Source of the DNA: Amorphus coralli DSM 19760
GTDB lineage: Bacteria; Pseudomonadota; Alphaproteobacteria; Rhizobiales; Amorphaceae
DNA: 64,000 bases
NCBI RefSeq assembly: GCF_000374525.1
Contig: NZ_KB894572.1
Location: forward strand, 372,001 to 436,000
Reading direction: 5' to 3'
Below the pieces are notes generated by a model. The model had not been told where the DNA came from. It made no database searches and saw only the letters and a program-made list of their open reading frames with translations. Shown one piece after another: positions 25,934 through 34,289 of the stretch. Position 1 is the first letter of the stretch; each line of letters opens with the position of its first letter. Position numbers and translations under genes: made by a program.

Positions 25934-27451
25934 TTGGACTTCGTTACCGACTTTTCGGCCAAGCGCGCGGAGCTGACGCCCGATCGCTTCGCCTTCCTCG
26001 ATGCCGCCAATGGCGGTGCGATGAGCTTCGCCGGCGTCGACTGCCGGGCCAACCGGCTGGCCGAGGCGCTGGCCGGTCTCGGGCTGACGGCGGGCGAGCG
26101 GATCGCCGTTCTGTGCCACAACCGGGCGGATTTCTTCGTGCTCCTGTTCGCCTGCATGAAGGCGGAGCTGGTGCTTGTGCCGCTCAATTGGCGCCAGCCG
26201 CCGGCGGAGATCGGTCCGATCCTCGCGCGCTCCGGCGCGCGGCTGCTGTTTCACGATGCCGCCAATGCCGACACGGCGAATGCGGTGGCCGCGGACCAGG
26301 GGCTGGCGCGCGTTGCGATGGACAAGGGCATGGAAGCCGACCACGCCATGGCCGCCCTGCAGGCCTCGGCATCGGGGCGTCCGTACGGCCCCGGCCGCCG
26401 GCGTTCGAGCGACGTCTGGTATCTCCTGTTCACGTCGGGCACCACAGGCGAGCCGAAGGCGGTGATCTACACCTTCGGCATGGCGTGGGCGAACGCCATC
26501 AACTACAGCCAGCCCTCCGACCTCGCCGCCGCCGATATCTCCATCAATTTCCTGCCGCTGTTCCACACCGCCGGGATCAACCTGCCGACCCTGCCGCTGT
26601 TCCTTTCCGGCGGGATGAGCCACGTGCTGCCGAAATTCGAGCCGGACGCGGTGCTCGATCTCATCGACGCCGGCGCGTTGACCCACTTCTTCGGGGTGCC
26701 GGCCATCTACCAGGCGATCTCGCTGTCGGAGCGCTTCGAGACGCTCTCCTTCGACGGCGTGCGCTTCTGGGGATGTGGTGGGGCGCCCCTGTCGGCAGCC
26801 CTGATCCGGCGCTTCGCCGACCGGGGCGTTGCCGTCTGCAACGGCATGGGCATGACAGAGACCGGCCCGACGCTGTTCCTCATGGATCCGGCGCATGCCG
26901 CCGCCAAGATCGGCTCGGTGGGAAAGGCGCAGATCCTGTCGGAGGTCCGCATCGTCGGTCCCGACGAGACGGCAATCGAGGGCGAGGGGGAAGGCGAGTT
27001 GCAGGTGCGCGGTCCCAATGTCACGCCCGGCTACTTCGAGAACGACGCGGCGACGCGGGCCGCCTTCACCGAGGACGGCTGGCTTCGGACCGGCGATGTC
27101 GCGCGGCGCGACGACGACGGCTACGTTTTCATCGTCGACCGGATCAAGGACATGTACATCTCCGGCGGCGAGAACGTCTATCCGGCCGAGGTGGAGCGGG
27201 TGCTGTTGGCCCACGAAGCGGTGCTCGAGGCCATCGTCGTCGGCGTCGACGACGAGACCTGGGGCGAGGTCGGCCACGCCTTCCTGCTGCCCCGGCCCGG
27301 CTGCTCCATCGATCCGGATGCGCTGCGCGCCTGGTGCCGCGAGCGCCTCGCCGCCTACAAGGTTCCGAAACACGTCAGCATCGTCGACGACTTCCCGCGC
27401 ACCGCCGCCGGCAAGGTCCAGAAGCACGTCCTCAGGAAGGAGCGGGCATGA
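25934..27451 (+). CDS. Acyl/aryl-CoA ligase (AMP-binding)
   Basis: An adenylate-forming ligase of 505 residues that activates a carboxylic acid with ATP and CoA. It starts at TTG 25934 after GGAGGAG. Motifs are complete: LLFTSGTTGEPKAV (P-loop), NGMGMTETGP, GWLRTGDVARRDDDGY, the hinge RIKDMYISGGENVYPAEVE, and the C-terminal catalytic Lys in AAGKVQKHVLR. The sequence resembles medium-chain or aromatic acid ligases, but the substrate cannot be read. Its place between a crotonase homologue and MaoC-like proteins suggests breakdown of an imported carboxylic acid. Confidence 0.92.
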   Translation: MDFVTDFSAKRAELTPDRFAFLDAANGGAMSFAGVDCRANRLAEALAGLGLTAGERIAVLCHNRADFFVLLFACMKAELVLVPLNWRQPPAEIGPILARSGARLLFHDAANADTANAVAADQGLARVAMDKGMEADHAMAALQASASGRPYGPGRRRSSDVWYLLFTSGTTGEPKAVIYTFGMAWANAINYSQPSDLAAADISINFLPLFHTAGINLPTLPLFLSGGMSHVLPKFEPDAVLDLIDAGALTHFFGVPAIYQAISLSERFETLSFDGVRFWGCGGAPLSAALIRRFADRGVAVCNGMGMTETGPTLFLMDPAHAAAKIGSVGKAQILSEVRIVGPDETAIEGEGEGELQVRGPNVTPGYFENDAATRAAFTEDGWLRTGDVARRDDDGYVFIVDRIKDMYISGGENVYPAEVERVLLAHEAVLEAIVVGVDDETWGEVGHAFLLPRPGCSIDPDALRAWCRERLAAYKVPKHVSIVDDFPRTAAGKVQKHVLRKERA

Positions 27452-27831
27452 GCGCCCCCACCACGACCGCAGGCGCCGTGGAGGCGCGCTGGACGCCGAG
27501 CCAGGCGGAGTTCGACCTGTTCGCCGAGCTGTCCGGCGATGACAACCCGATCCACGTGAACCCAACCTTTTCCGCCCGCACCCGCTTCGGCCGCACCGTC
27601 TCGCACGGCATGCTGATCTACAGCCGGGTCTGGGCGCTGGTGCGCGCGCGCTGGCCTGGGGCCGACCATGCCGGGCAGACGCTGATGTTTCCCAACCCCG
27701 CCTTCGCCGACGAGCCGCTGGTGATCCGGATCGCGCCGGAGGAGGGCGGCACGCTCGCCGTTGCTGTGAGCCGGGAAGCGGACGGGGAGATCGTGCTGCA
27801 GGGTGCCTGCACGCTCGGGAGGACGGCATGA
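27448..27831 (+). CDS. MaoC-like (R)-hydratase, catalytic hot-dog subunit
   Basis: A 127-residue single hot-dog protein from ATG 27448, overlapping the ligase stop by 4 bases. It keeps the hydratase-2 motif FAELSGDDNPIHVNPTFSA, with the Asp and His of the catalytic dyad about five residues apart, then GRTVSHGMLIYSR. The neighbouring gene encodes a second hot-dog without these residues. The pair probably forms a heteromeric MaoC hydratase, like the two halves of eukaryotic hydratase-2. That arrangement is inferred. Confidence 0.85.
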   Translation: MSAPTTTAGAVEARWTPSQAEFDLFAELSGDDNPIHVNPTFSARTRFGRTVSHGMLIYSRVWALVRARWPGADHAGQTLMFPNPAFADEPLVIRIAPEEGGTLAVAVSREADGEIVLQGACTLGRTA

Positions 27832-28193
27832 TCGAGATCGGTGAGACGGCGGAGACGAGCCGGGCCTATGGCCGCGCCGACGCGGAGACCTTTGCAAGGC
27901 TTTTGGGCGAGGCGGGGCTTGCCATCGAGGCGGTGCCGGAGCCGCTGATCGGGGCGCTGTTTTCCTATCTCCTGGGGGTGAAGCTGCCGGGCTTCGGCAC
28001 CAACTACCTGAAGCAGGAGATGACCTTCCTGAAGCCGGCCCCGTTCGACGAGACGCTCACGGCGTCGGTGGAGGTGACGCGGGTACGGGCCGACAAGCAC
28101 CTGGTCGATCTGGCCACCGTCTGCCGGACGGAGAGCGGCGAGGAGATCTGCCGCGGCCGGGCGCTGGTGCTGGTGAAGGACGTCGGTATGTGA
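27828..28193 (+). CDS. MaoC-like hot-dog partner lacking the catalytic dyad
   Basis: A 121-residue hot-dog protein overlapping the preceding gene by 4 bases. It resembles PhaJ/MaoC proteins in ALFSYLLGVKLPGFGTNYLK, MTFLKPAPFDETLTASVEVT and the C-terminal strand. The region that should hold the Asp-x4-His dyad reads RLLGEAGLAIEAVPEP, so no catalytic pair is visible. It probably serves as the non-catalytic, CoA-binding partner of the upstream protein. It ends the tetR operon, 4 bases from the convergent hydrolase gene. Confidence 0.78.
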   Translation: MIEIGETAETSRAYGRADAETFARLLGEAGLAIEAVPEPLIGALFSYLLGVKLPGFGTNYLKQEMTFLKPAPFDETLTASVEVTRVRADKHLVDLATVCRTESGEEICRGRALVLVKDVGM

Positions 28194-28197
28194 GCGC

Positions 28198-29004
28198 TTA
28201 AACGGTCGCGGAAAACGCCCGCAGCACGGCCGCGAAGCGCTCGGGCTCTTCCAGATTCGGCGAGTGGCCGGAGTTCTCGAATGTCTCGATGCGGGCGTCC
28301 GGGATCATGCCGGCGAGGCGCTCAGCCACCTCGGGCGCGTAGATCCGGCTTTTCGCGCCATGGGCCAGCAGCGTCGGCACGGCGAGGTTCGGCAGCAGCG
28401 ACCGGAAGTCCTGCTCGGCGAGCGAGGCCCACATGGCGGCCATCATGGCCGGATCGTTGGCGCGGACGTCGGCGAGGAGCGCGGCCGTCTCGCCGTCCTT
28501 CGGCGCCACGCCGTCGGCGAACATGTTCTGGGTCAGCGTGCCGGCATAGGTCGGCCAGTCCATCGCCATCAGCCGCAGGGCGAGACCGTTCTTGCCGGCA
28601 TCGAAGCCACCAAAGATGCCGCAGTCCCAGGTCTCGTCGTTGAGGATCTTCGCCGTCATGTCGAGGACGACGAGGCCGCCGATGCGGTCCGCGCCATGGC
28701 GCTCGATCATCGAGAAGGCGACGTGAGCGCCCATCGACCAGCCGACCACGATGGCGTTGGAGAGATCGCGGGAGCGCATCAGTCCGGCGCACGCGTCCGC
28801 CGCTGCCTCGATGGTGAGGTCCGGGCCGGTGCGGCCGGTTTCGCCATGGCCCGGCAGGTCGGGAGCGAGGCAGTGGAAGCCGTCGGCAAGCGCGGCCATC
28901 TGCCGGTCGAAGAAGCCGCCATGGCAGCTCCAGCCGTGCAGGAACACGACCGGTCGGCCCGATCCGGCCTCGCGCACGTGCAGCATGCCGTAGGCTGCGC
29001 TCAC
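28198..29004 (-). CDS. Alpha/beta hydrolase
   Basis: A 268-residue alpha/beta-hydrolase from GTG 29004, whose GTGA overlaps the livM stop. HGW (23-25) is the oxyanion motif, GWSMG (88-92) holds nucleophile Ser90, and His247 in NSGHSPNLEEPERF completes the active site. This architecture is shared by esterases, lactonases and C-C bond hydrolases; the substrate is unknown. As the last gene of the transporter operon it may release the imported acid from an ester or lactone form. Confidence 0.86.
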   Translation of the reverse strand: MSAAYGMLHVREAGSGRPVVFLHGWSCHGGFFDRQMAALADGFHCLAPDLPGHGETGRTGPDLTIEAAADACAGLMRSRDLSNAIVVGWSMGAHVAFSMIERHGADRIGGLVVLDMTAKILNDETWDCGIFGGFDAGKNGLALRLMAMDWPTYAGTLTQNMFADGVAPKDGETAALLADVRANDPAMMAAMWASLAEQDFRSLLPNLAVPTLLAHGAKSRIYAPEVAERLAGMIPDARIETFENSGHSPNLEEPERFAAVLRAFSATV

Positions 29005-30062
29005 GCGGCGCGCCCGCGCAGGCGTCCGACGATGCCGGTGGGGAAGAAGTAGACGGAGAGGATGAAGAGCACGCCGAGCCAGAGGAGCCAGCGGCCGGGA
29101 TCGAGAAGATCCGGCAGCAACGGGATCGCGGATGTTGCGTCGGACGCCGCCCCCATCAGGTTCTGCAGGTAGGTCTGCGCTAGGATGAAGAGGGTCGCGC
29201 CGATCACGGCCCCGTACATGGTGCCCATGCCGCCGATCACAACCATCAGCAGGATGTCGATCATGATCTCGAAGGATAGGGTGGTGGCCGGGCCGGTGTA
29301 GCGCAGCCAGACGGCGATCAGCACCCCGGCGAGCGCCGCCATGCTGGCCGACAGAACGGTGGCGGCAGTGCGGTAGACCACGACCCGGTAGCCGATCGCC
29401 TCGGCGCGGAAGGCGTTCTCGCGCACCGCCTGCAGCACGCGGCCGAAGGGCGAGTTCACCATCCGCAGCATCACCAGGAACAGGACCAGCGAGGAGACGA
29501 AGACGAAATAGTAAAGCAGCAGCTTGCCATCGAGGCGGACGCCGAAGAGGCGCCCGTCCATCAGCTTGGTGGCCGGCTTGAAGACGCCCGGGATGGCGTA
29601 GTTGAGCCCGTCCTCGCCGCCGGTGAGCCAAGACATCTGCGAGACCAGAACGGCGAAGGCGCTGGCGACGGCAAGCGTCACCATGGCGAAGAAGATCGCG
29701 CGCACCCGCAGCGAGAAGAGGCCGATCAGCAACGCCAGAACCATGGTCAGTGCCACGCCTGCGGCGCCGCCGACGAGGATTGAGGTGAAGCTCGGCCCCC
29801 AGGCGGAAATGGCGATGGCGACGCCATAGGCGCCGATGCCGAAGAACATGGTGTGGGCGAAGGAGACGATGCCGGTGTAGCCCAGAAGCAGGTCGTAGCT
29901 CGCCACCAGCACGATGAAGATGCAGATGCGCGCCGCGGTTTCCAGCGATCGCGTGCCGGGAAACAGGAAGGGCGCGAAGGCGAGACAGAGGAAGATCGCC
30001 AGCAGCACGATCGCCAGGATCGGGCTGCCGGGACGGTCGCCGGAGAGAAGCCTTGTGATCAT
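29001..30062 (-). CDS. livM: LIV-type ABC transporter permease, LivM-like
   Basis: Inner-membrane permease of the branched-chain amino acid (HAAT) ABC family, 353 residues with about ten hydrophobic segments. Family features include YDLLLGYTGIVSFAHTMFFG and a C-terminal IGGMGTMYGAVIGA. It pairs with the LivH-like permease encoded 7 bases upstream. The liv names denote family only. The operon encodes a single binding protein and shares an operator with acyl-CoA ligase genes, so the cargo may be a carboxylic or aromatic acid rather than leucine. Confidence 0.93.
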   Translation of the reverse strand: MITRLLSGDRPGSPILAIVLLAIFLCLAFAPFLFPGTRSLETAARICIFIVLVASYDLLLGYTGIVSFAHTMFFGIGAYGVAIAISAWGPSFTSILVGGAAGVALTMVLALLIGLFSLRVRAIFFAMVTLAVASAFAVLVSQMSWLTGGEDGLNYAIPGVFKPATKLMDGRLFGVRLDGKLLLYYFVFVSSLVLFLVMLRMVNSPFGRVLQAVRENAFRAEAIGYRVVVYRTAATVLSASMAALAGVLIAVWLRYTGPATTLSFEIMIDILLMVVIGGMGTMYGAVIGATLFILAQTYLQNLMGAASDATSAIPLLPDLLDPGRWLLWLGVLFILSVYFFPTGIVGRLRGRAA

Positions 30063-30069
30063 CGCCGCC

Positions 30070-31098
30070 TCACTTCGCCTTCACGACCGGGTAGAGCCCC
30101 TGCGGCCGCCACATGAGCACGATCATCATCAGCGCGATGGTGGAGACCAGGGCGAGCTTGGGGAACAGGAAGGCGGCGTAGTTGGACAGGAGCCCGACCA
30201 GCATGGCGCCGATGAAGCAGCCGCCGACGGAGCCGAGGCCGCCGATGATGACCACGATGAACACCAGCACCATGATCTCCGAGCCCATGTGGGCGGTAAT
30301 GGTCTGCTGGTAGAGGCCCCACATGACGCCGCCGAGGCCGGCCAGCGCCGAGCCCGCCATGAACACGCCGAGGAAGAGCCGGCCGATCCGGTAGCCGAGC
30401 GCCTCCACCATCTCGCCGTTCTCCACGCCGGCGCGCACCAAGAGGCCGATCTTGGTGCGGTTGAGGATGTAGGTCATGGCGGCGAACAGGACGAGGCCGA
30501 TGACGACGGCGAGCAGCCGGTACTTCTCCACCAGCGCGGTGCCGACGATGTAGGAGCCCTGCAGCGTCTCGGGTCGGGAGATGTGGATCGCGTCCGGCCC
30601 CCAGATCACGTGGATGAGCTGCTGGGCGACGATCAGGCCACCCATCGTCACCAGGATCTGCTTGAGATGGCTGCCGTAGACCGGCATGACGATGACCCGC
30701 TCGAAGGCGTAGCCGAGCAGGCCGGTGATCCCCATCGCCGCCAGGATCGCCAGGAAAACGGCGGCGAGGTTGATCAGCACGGACGGATCGGAGGTCCAGC
30801 CGGCCAGCAGGCCGAGCACGGTGAAGCCGACGAAGGCGCCAACGGTGACGAAGGCGCCGTGGCCGAAATTGATGACGTCCATCAGCCCGAAGACCAGCGT
30901 CAGGCCGGAGGCCATGATGAAGATCATCATGCCCATGGCGAGACCGGCAACGGTGAGCGTCACCCAGGTGGGAAAGCTGCCGATGGAGACGAAGCCGGCA
31001 AGCGCCAGCACCGGCACGAGCGCCAGCGGCGCGCGTTCCCGCGCGATCTCCGACAGGCTGGGCCGTTCGAACTTCGGGCGGATCGCGGTGCCGCTCAC
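30070..31098 (-). CDS. livH: LIV-type ABC transporter permease, LivH-like
   Basis: The second inner-membrane permease, 342 residues. MDVINFGHGAFVTVGAFVGF is the hallmark of LivH-type permeases, and IIGGLGSVGGCFIGAMLVGL is the conserved coupling region facing the ATPases. The N-terminus has about 30 extra, mostly polar residues before the first membrane helix. ATG 31098 overlaps the livF stop (ATGA). Confidence 0.93.
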   Translation of the reverse strand: MSGTAIRPKFERPSLSEIARERAPLALVPVLALAGFVSIGSFPTWVTLTVAGLAMGMMIFIMASGLTLVFGLMDVINFGHGAFVTVGAFVGFTVLGLLAGWTSDPSVLINLAAVFLAILAAMGITGLLGYAFERVIVMPVYGSHLKQILVTMGGLIVAQQLIHVIWGPDAIHISRPETLQGSYIVGTALVEKYRLLAVVIGLVLFAAMTYILNRTKIGLLVRAGVENGEMVEALGYRIGRLFLGVFMAGSALAGLGGVMWGLYQQTITAHMGSEIMVLVFIVVIIGGLGSVGGCFIGAMLVGLLSNYAAFLFPKLALVSTIALMMIVLMWRPQGLYPVVKAK

Positions 31099-31820
31099 TG
31101 GTGCGCCTCCAGGCTGAGCCCCATCAGCCGCTCCTGCATGTCCCGGTCGCCGGCAAGCTCCGCCATGGCGCCGGAATGGACGATGCGGCCGTCGTCCATC
31201 ACCGAGACGGTGTCGCCGACCCGGCTGGCGAGCTGGAAGTTCTGCTCCACCAGGAGGATGGTGGTGTCGGTCTCCTTCAACTCCTGCAGAGCCTTGCGGA
31301 CGGAGACGATGATGGCCGGCGCCAGACCCTTGGTGGGCTCGTCGACGAGGACGAGCCGGCGCGGCTCGATGATGGCGCGAGCAATCGACAGCATCTGCTT
31401 CTGGCCGCCGGACAGCGTGCCTGCGGCGCTGTCCCAGAAGGTCTTCAGCGGCGGGAACAGGCCGAACAGCCAGTCGAGCCGGTCGGAGGCGGGCGGGCCG
31501 GAGGTGGCGGCGAGCACCAGGTTTTCGCGCACCGTCAGGTCGGAGAAGATGCCCATGTTCTCCGGCACGTAGGCGATGCCGAGCCGGGCGATGTCCGGGG
31601 TGGCGAGCGCGGTGATGTCGCGCCCGTCGAACCGGATCGTGCCGGAGGAGGCGTGCCAGAGGCCCATGATGGTGCGCAGCGTCGTGGTCTTGCCGGCCCC
31701 GTTGCGGCCGAGCAGGACCGAGACGCCGCCGGCCGGCACCTCGAGCGTGACGCCCTGGAGGATGTGGTACTGGTCGATGTGGGTGTGGACGCCGTCGAGC
31801 GTCAGCAGCGGCTCAGGCAT
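31095..31820 (-). CDS. livF: LIV-type ABC transporter ATP-binding protein, LivF-like
   Basis: ATPase subunit of 241 residues. Walker A is GRNGAGKTT, the signature is LSGGQKQMLSIARA, and Walker B is LVLVDEPTKGLAP. The ENMGIFSDLTVRENL segment is typical of LivF. It forms the heterodimeric ATPase with LivG, whose gene it overlaps by 8 bases. Confidence 0.95.
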   Translation of the reverse strand: MPEPLLTLDGVHTHIDQYHILQGVTLEVPAGGVSVLLGRNGAGKTTTLRTIMGLWHASSGTIRFDGRDITALATPDIARLGIAYVPENMGIFSDLTVRENLVLAATSGPPASDRLDWLFGLFPPLKTFWDSAAGTLSGGQKQMLSIARAIIEPRRLVLVDEPTKGLAPAIIVSVRKALQELKETDTTILLVEQNFQLASRVGDTVSVMDDGRIVHSGAMAELAGDRDMQERLMGLSLEAHQ

Positions 31821-32580
31821 CCTCCGCCTCCACGCCGAGATAGGCCTGCTGCACGATGGGCGATGCGATCACCTCCGCCGGGTCGCCGTCGGCGACGAGC
31901 TGGCCGTTGTGCAGCACCATGATCCGGTCGGCCAGCGAGCGGATGACGTCCATCTTGTGCTCCACCAGCAGGATGGTGCGGCCGGGATCGGCCTTCATCG
32001 CGGTGATGAGGTCGAGGATGACCGGCACCTCGTCGACGCTCATGCCGGCTGTTGGCTCGTCGAACATCAGAACGTCCGGATCGAGCGCGATGAGCAGCGC
32101 GACCTCCAGCTTGCGCTGGTTGCCGTGCGACAGGAACGCGACCTTCTGATCGGCCACGTCATCGAGCTGCACCTGGGCGAGCACGTGGTCCGCCTTCTCG
32201 ATGAGCTCGGTGTGGCGCGCCGCCATGGAGAAGAGGTCGAAGCCCCGGTTGGCCTTGGCCTGTACCACCAGGCGCACATTCTCGCGCACCGTCAGGTTCG
32301 GAAACAGGTTGGTGAGCTGGAAGGCCCGGCCGATGCCCCGGCGGGTCCGCTCCGCGACGCCGAGCCGGGTGATGTCCTCACCGTTGAGGAGCACCTGGCC
32401 GCGGGTGGCGGGGAGCTGGCCGGAAATGAGGTTGAAGTAGGTGGTCTTGCCGGCGCCGTTCGGGCCGACGATGGCCGTCAGGCTGCCGCGGGCGAAGGTG
32501 GCCGAGACGGCATCGACGGCAACGTGGCCGCCGAAGCGGATGGTGAGGTCGCGGGTCTCAAGGACCGGATGCTCGCTCAT
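31813..32580 (-). CDS. livG: LIV-type ABC transporter ATP-binding protein, LivG-like
   Basis: ATPase subunit from ATG 32580 (MSEHPVLETRDL), 255 residues; the frame is open upstream but Arg/Ser-rich and unlike the family. Walker A is GPNGAGKTT, Walker B VLMFDEPTAGMS, with the LivG-specific GIGRAFQLTNLFPNLTVREN. The signature motif reads LSHGNQRKLEVALLIA, with H-G-N instead of the usual G-G-Q, a variation seen among LivG-type ATPases. A gap of 163 bases with hairpins separates it from the binding-protein gene. Confidence 0.92.
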   Translation of the reverse strand: MSEHPVLETRDLTIRFGGHVAVDAVSATFARGSLTAIVGPNGAGKTTYFNLISGQLPATRGQVLLNGEDITRLGVAERTRRGIGRAFQLTNLFPNLTVRENVRLVVQAKANRGFDLFSMAARHTELIEKADHVLAQVQLDDVADQKVAFLSHGNQRKLEVALLIALDPDVLMFDEPTAGMSVDEVPVILDLITAMKADPGRTILLVEHKMDVIRSLADRIMVLHNGQLVADGDPAEVIASPIVQQAYLGVEAEDA

Positions 32581-32685
32581 GGGGCGGATGGCCTTCGCGC
32601 GGCGGGAGCGGGAGGAGGGGCGGGGCGATGACGCCGCCCCGCCGGGGCTGGAGCCACCTGGGTGGCGCAGGGTGCGAGCGGACGA

Positions 32686-32721
32686 CCGGTTCTCCCGACG
32701 CAAGTTCGGACGGAGAACCGG
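32686..32721 (-). other. Intercistronic hairpin between the binding protein and livG
   Basis: CCGGTTCTCC (32686-32695) and GGAGAACCGG (32712-32721) are perfect complements with a 16-base loop. A second GC-rich inverted repeat lies closer to livG (around 32618-32642). Neither is followed by a T-run on the minus strand. Such elements commonly raise the binding-protein to permease ratio by protecting the upstream message. Confidence 0.55.
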
Positions 32722-32743
32722 GTCCCGCTTTTCCCGGAATGGC

Positions 32744-33934
32744 TCAGTCGCGCACCGGGATGTCCATGTCCTCGATCTTCAGTTCCTTGACGAGCACCGG
32801 GATGCCCCACGGCACGTCGTCCTTCACGTCGATCTTGAAGTGGTACATGGACTGGAGCGCCTGATGGTCCTCCTTGCGGAACATCATGGTGCCCTTCGGC
32901 GTCTCGAACTCCATGCCTTCCATCGCCGCGATCAGCTCGTCGGTGTCGGTGGAGCCGCCCGTCTTTCGGACCGCCTCGACGATGGCCAGACCCGCCGCCA
33001 TGCCGCCGGCGGTGAAGAAGTCCGGCGGCTCGCCATAGCGCTTCTGGTGCTCGGCCACGAGCCAGTCGTTGATCGGGTTCTTGGGGATCTCGTAGTAGTA
33101 GTAGGTGGCGCCTTCCATGCCGGGCAGTTCCTTGTAGGCGGCCATCGCCGCCAGGATGTTGCCGCCCGTTGCAATCTCGATGTCGAAGCGCTCCGGCGCC
33201 ATCGCCTTGATCTTGCCGATCGGGTTGTTGCCGCCGGCCCAGATCACGAACAGGAACTTGCGGCCGTCCTCGTCCTTCAGCGCGTCGAAGATGCGCTGCG
33301 CGGAGGCGGTGAAGTCCTGGGTGTCGGTGGGGACGTATTCCTCGAACACCAGCTCGGCGCCGGTGCCGTCGAGCGCGTCCTTGAAGGCGGCGACGCCGTC
33401 GCGGCCGAAGGCGTAGTCCTGGGCCAGCGTCGCGATCTTCACGTTCTCGCCGCCCAGCGCGACGGCGTTGGCGATGGCGTCCTGGGAGGAGTTGCGGCCG
33501 GTGCGGAAGATGTAGCGGTTGCGGTTGGCGCCGGTGATGGAATCGGCGACCGCAGGCTCGACGATCAGAACCTTCTCGTATTCCTCTGCGACCGGCAGCA
33601 TGGCCAGCGCCACGCCGGAGGAAACCGGCCCGACGGCGATGTCGACCTCGTCGTCGCCATAGGCCTCGGCCAGCGCCGCCTTGCCGACGTCTGGCTTGCC
33701 CTGGGTGTCCTTCTCCAGGACCTCGATGGTGCGGCCGTCCACTTCCATGGTGCCGTCGGTGGCGTATTCCAGCCCCATCATCAGGCCGATATGGGACTGC
33801 TTGCCGTAGGCCTCGAGCGCGCCGGTCTTGCCGTAGACGTGGGCGATCTTCAGCGGCTCGGACTGGGCGGAAGCGGCGGTTGCGCCGGCAAGAAGCAGCG
33901 CGGCAGCCGACGCGGCTGCGATCAGGCGTTTCAT
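32744..33934 (-). CDS. LIV-type ABC transporter substrate-binding protein
   Basis: Periplasmic binding protein of the Peripla_BP_6 (LivJ/LivK-like) class, 396 residues from ATG 33934 with a GGAGGG site. The signal peptide is about 23 residues (ending A-S-A before Gln24). The mature start LKIAHVYGKTGALEAYGKQ is typical, followed by DIAVGPVSSGVALAM and a hinge region. Similar proteins bind aromatic or other organic acids as often as amino acids, so the ligand is open. First gene of the transporter operon, under a promoter that carries the putative TetR operator. Confidence 0.92.
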   Translation of the reverse strand: MKRLIAAASAAALLLAGATAASAQSEPLKIAHVYGKTGALEAYGKQSHIGLMMGLEYATDGTMEVDGRTIEVLEKDTQGKPDVGKAALAEAYGDDEVDIAVGPVSSGVALAMLPVAEEYEKVLIVEPAVADSITGANRNRYIFRTGRNSSQDAIANAVALGGENVKIATLAQDYAFGRDGVAAFKDALDGTGAELVFEEYVPTDTQDFTASAQRIFDALKDEDGRKFLFVIWAGGNNPIGKIKAMAPERFDIEIATGGNILAAMAAYKELPGMEGATYYYYEIPKNPINDWLVAEHQKRYGEPPDFFTAGGMAAGLAIVEAVRKTGGSTDTDELIAAMEGMEFETPKGTMMFRKEDHQALQSMYHFKIDVKDDVPWGIPVLVKELKIEDMDIPVRD

Positions 33935-34051
33935 CTGGAATCCCTCCCTGTGGGTGTCCATGCGGCGCGTCCGATGCGGACGGAAAGCGTCTCCCCCGCG
34001 CGGTCGATCCGACCCCGGCCGGCCTCTTACGGGCCGCACCGGCATGGGTCT

Positions 34052-34082
34052 ATTATGACGCATGATTCATGTTTCATGTCAA
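34052..34082 (-). promoter_or_regulatory. LIV operon promoter containing the putative TetR operator
   Basis: On the minus strand TTGACA (34077-34082, a perfect -35) and CATAAT (34052-34057) are 19 bases apart. The 17 bases at 34063-34079 are identical to those in front of tetR (24486-24502), with core TGA-N2-CATG-N2-TCA. The repeat lies between -35 and -10, where a bound repressor would block RNA polymerase. Confidence 0.65.
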
Positions 34083-34223
34083 CGCGGGCGGACAGGGCCC
34101 GGGTGCCGCGGGGATCCATGCTGGCGGTCGCGGTTGGCAGAAGGATGAACGGGCCGGGAGGGCCCGGAGGCTGAGCCGCCGCAGGGCGTGGAGGGCCGGC
34201 GTGTGAGCGGCGGGGAGGCCACG

Positions 34224-34252
34224 AAAAACGGCGGCGCCTAGGGGCGCCGCCG
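34224..34252 (-). terminator. Intrinsic terminator of the FAH-isomerase operon
   Basis: On the minus strand a 10-bp GC stem (CGGCGGCGCC at 34229-34238 with GGCGCCGCCG at 34243-34252) is followed directly by five T residues (A-run at 34224-34228 on the plus strand). It lies 38 bases after the isomerase stop. The rest of the 33935-34289 gap holds the LIV promoter and no gene that I can support. Confidence 0.8.
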
Positions 34253-34289
34253 TCGATCTCGACATCGCGATGGATCAGAGACAGGCGCC

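Noticed and set aside
34224-34252. Hairpin considered as an attenuator of the LIV operon
   Set aside because: The T-run is on the minus strand right after the isomerase gene and upstream of nothing on that strand that it could attenuate, so it fits a terminator of that operon.
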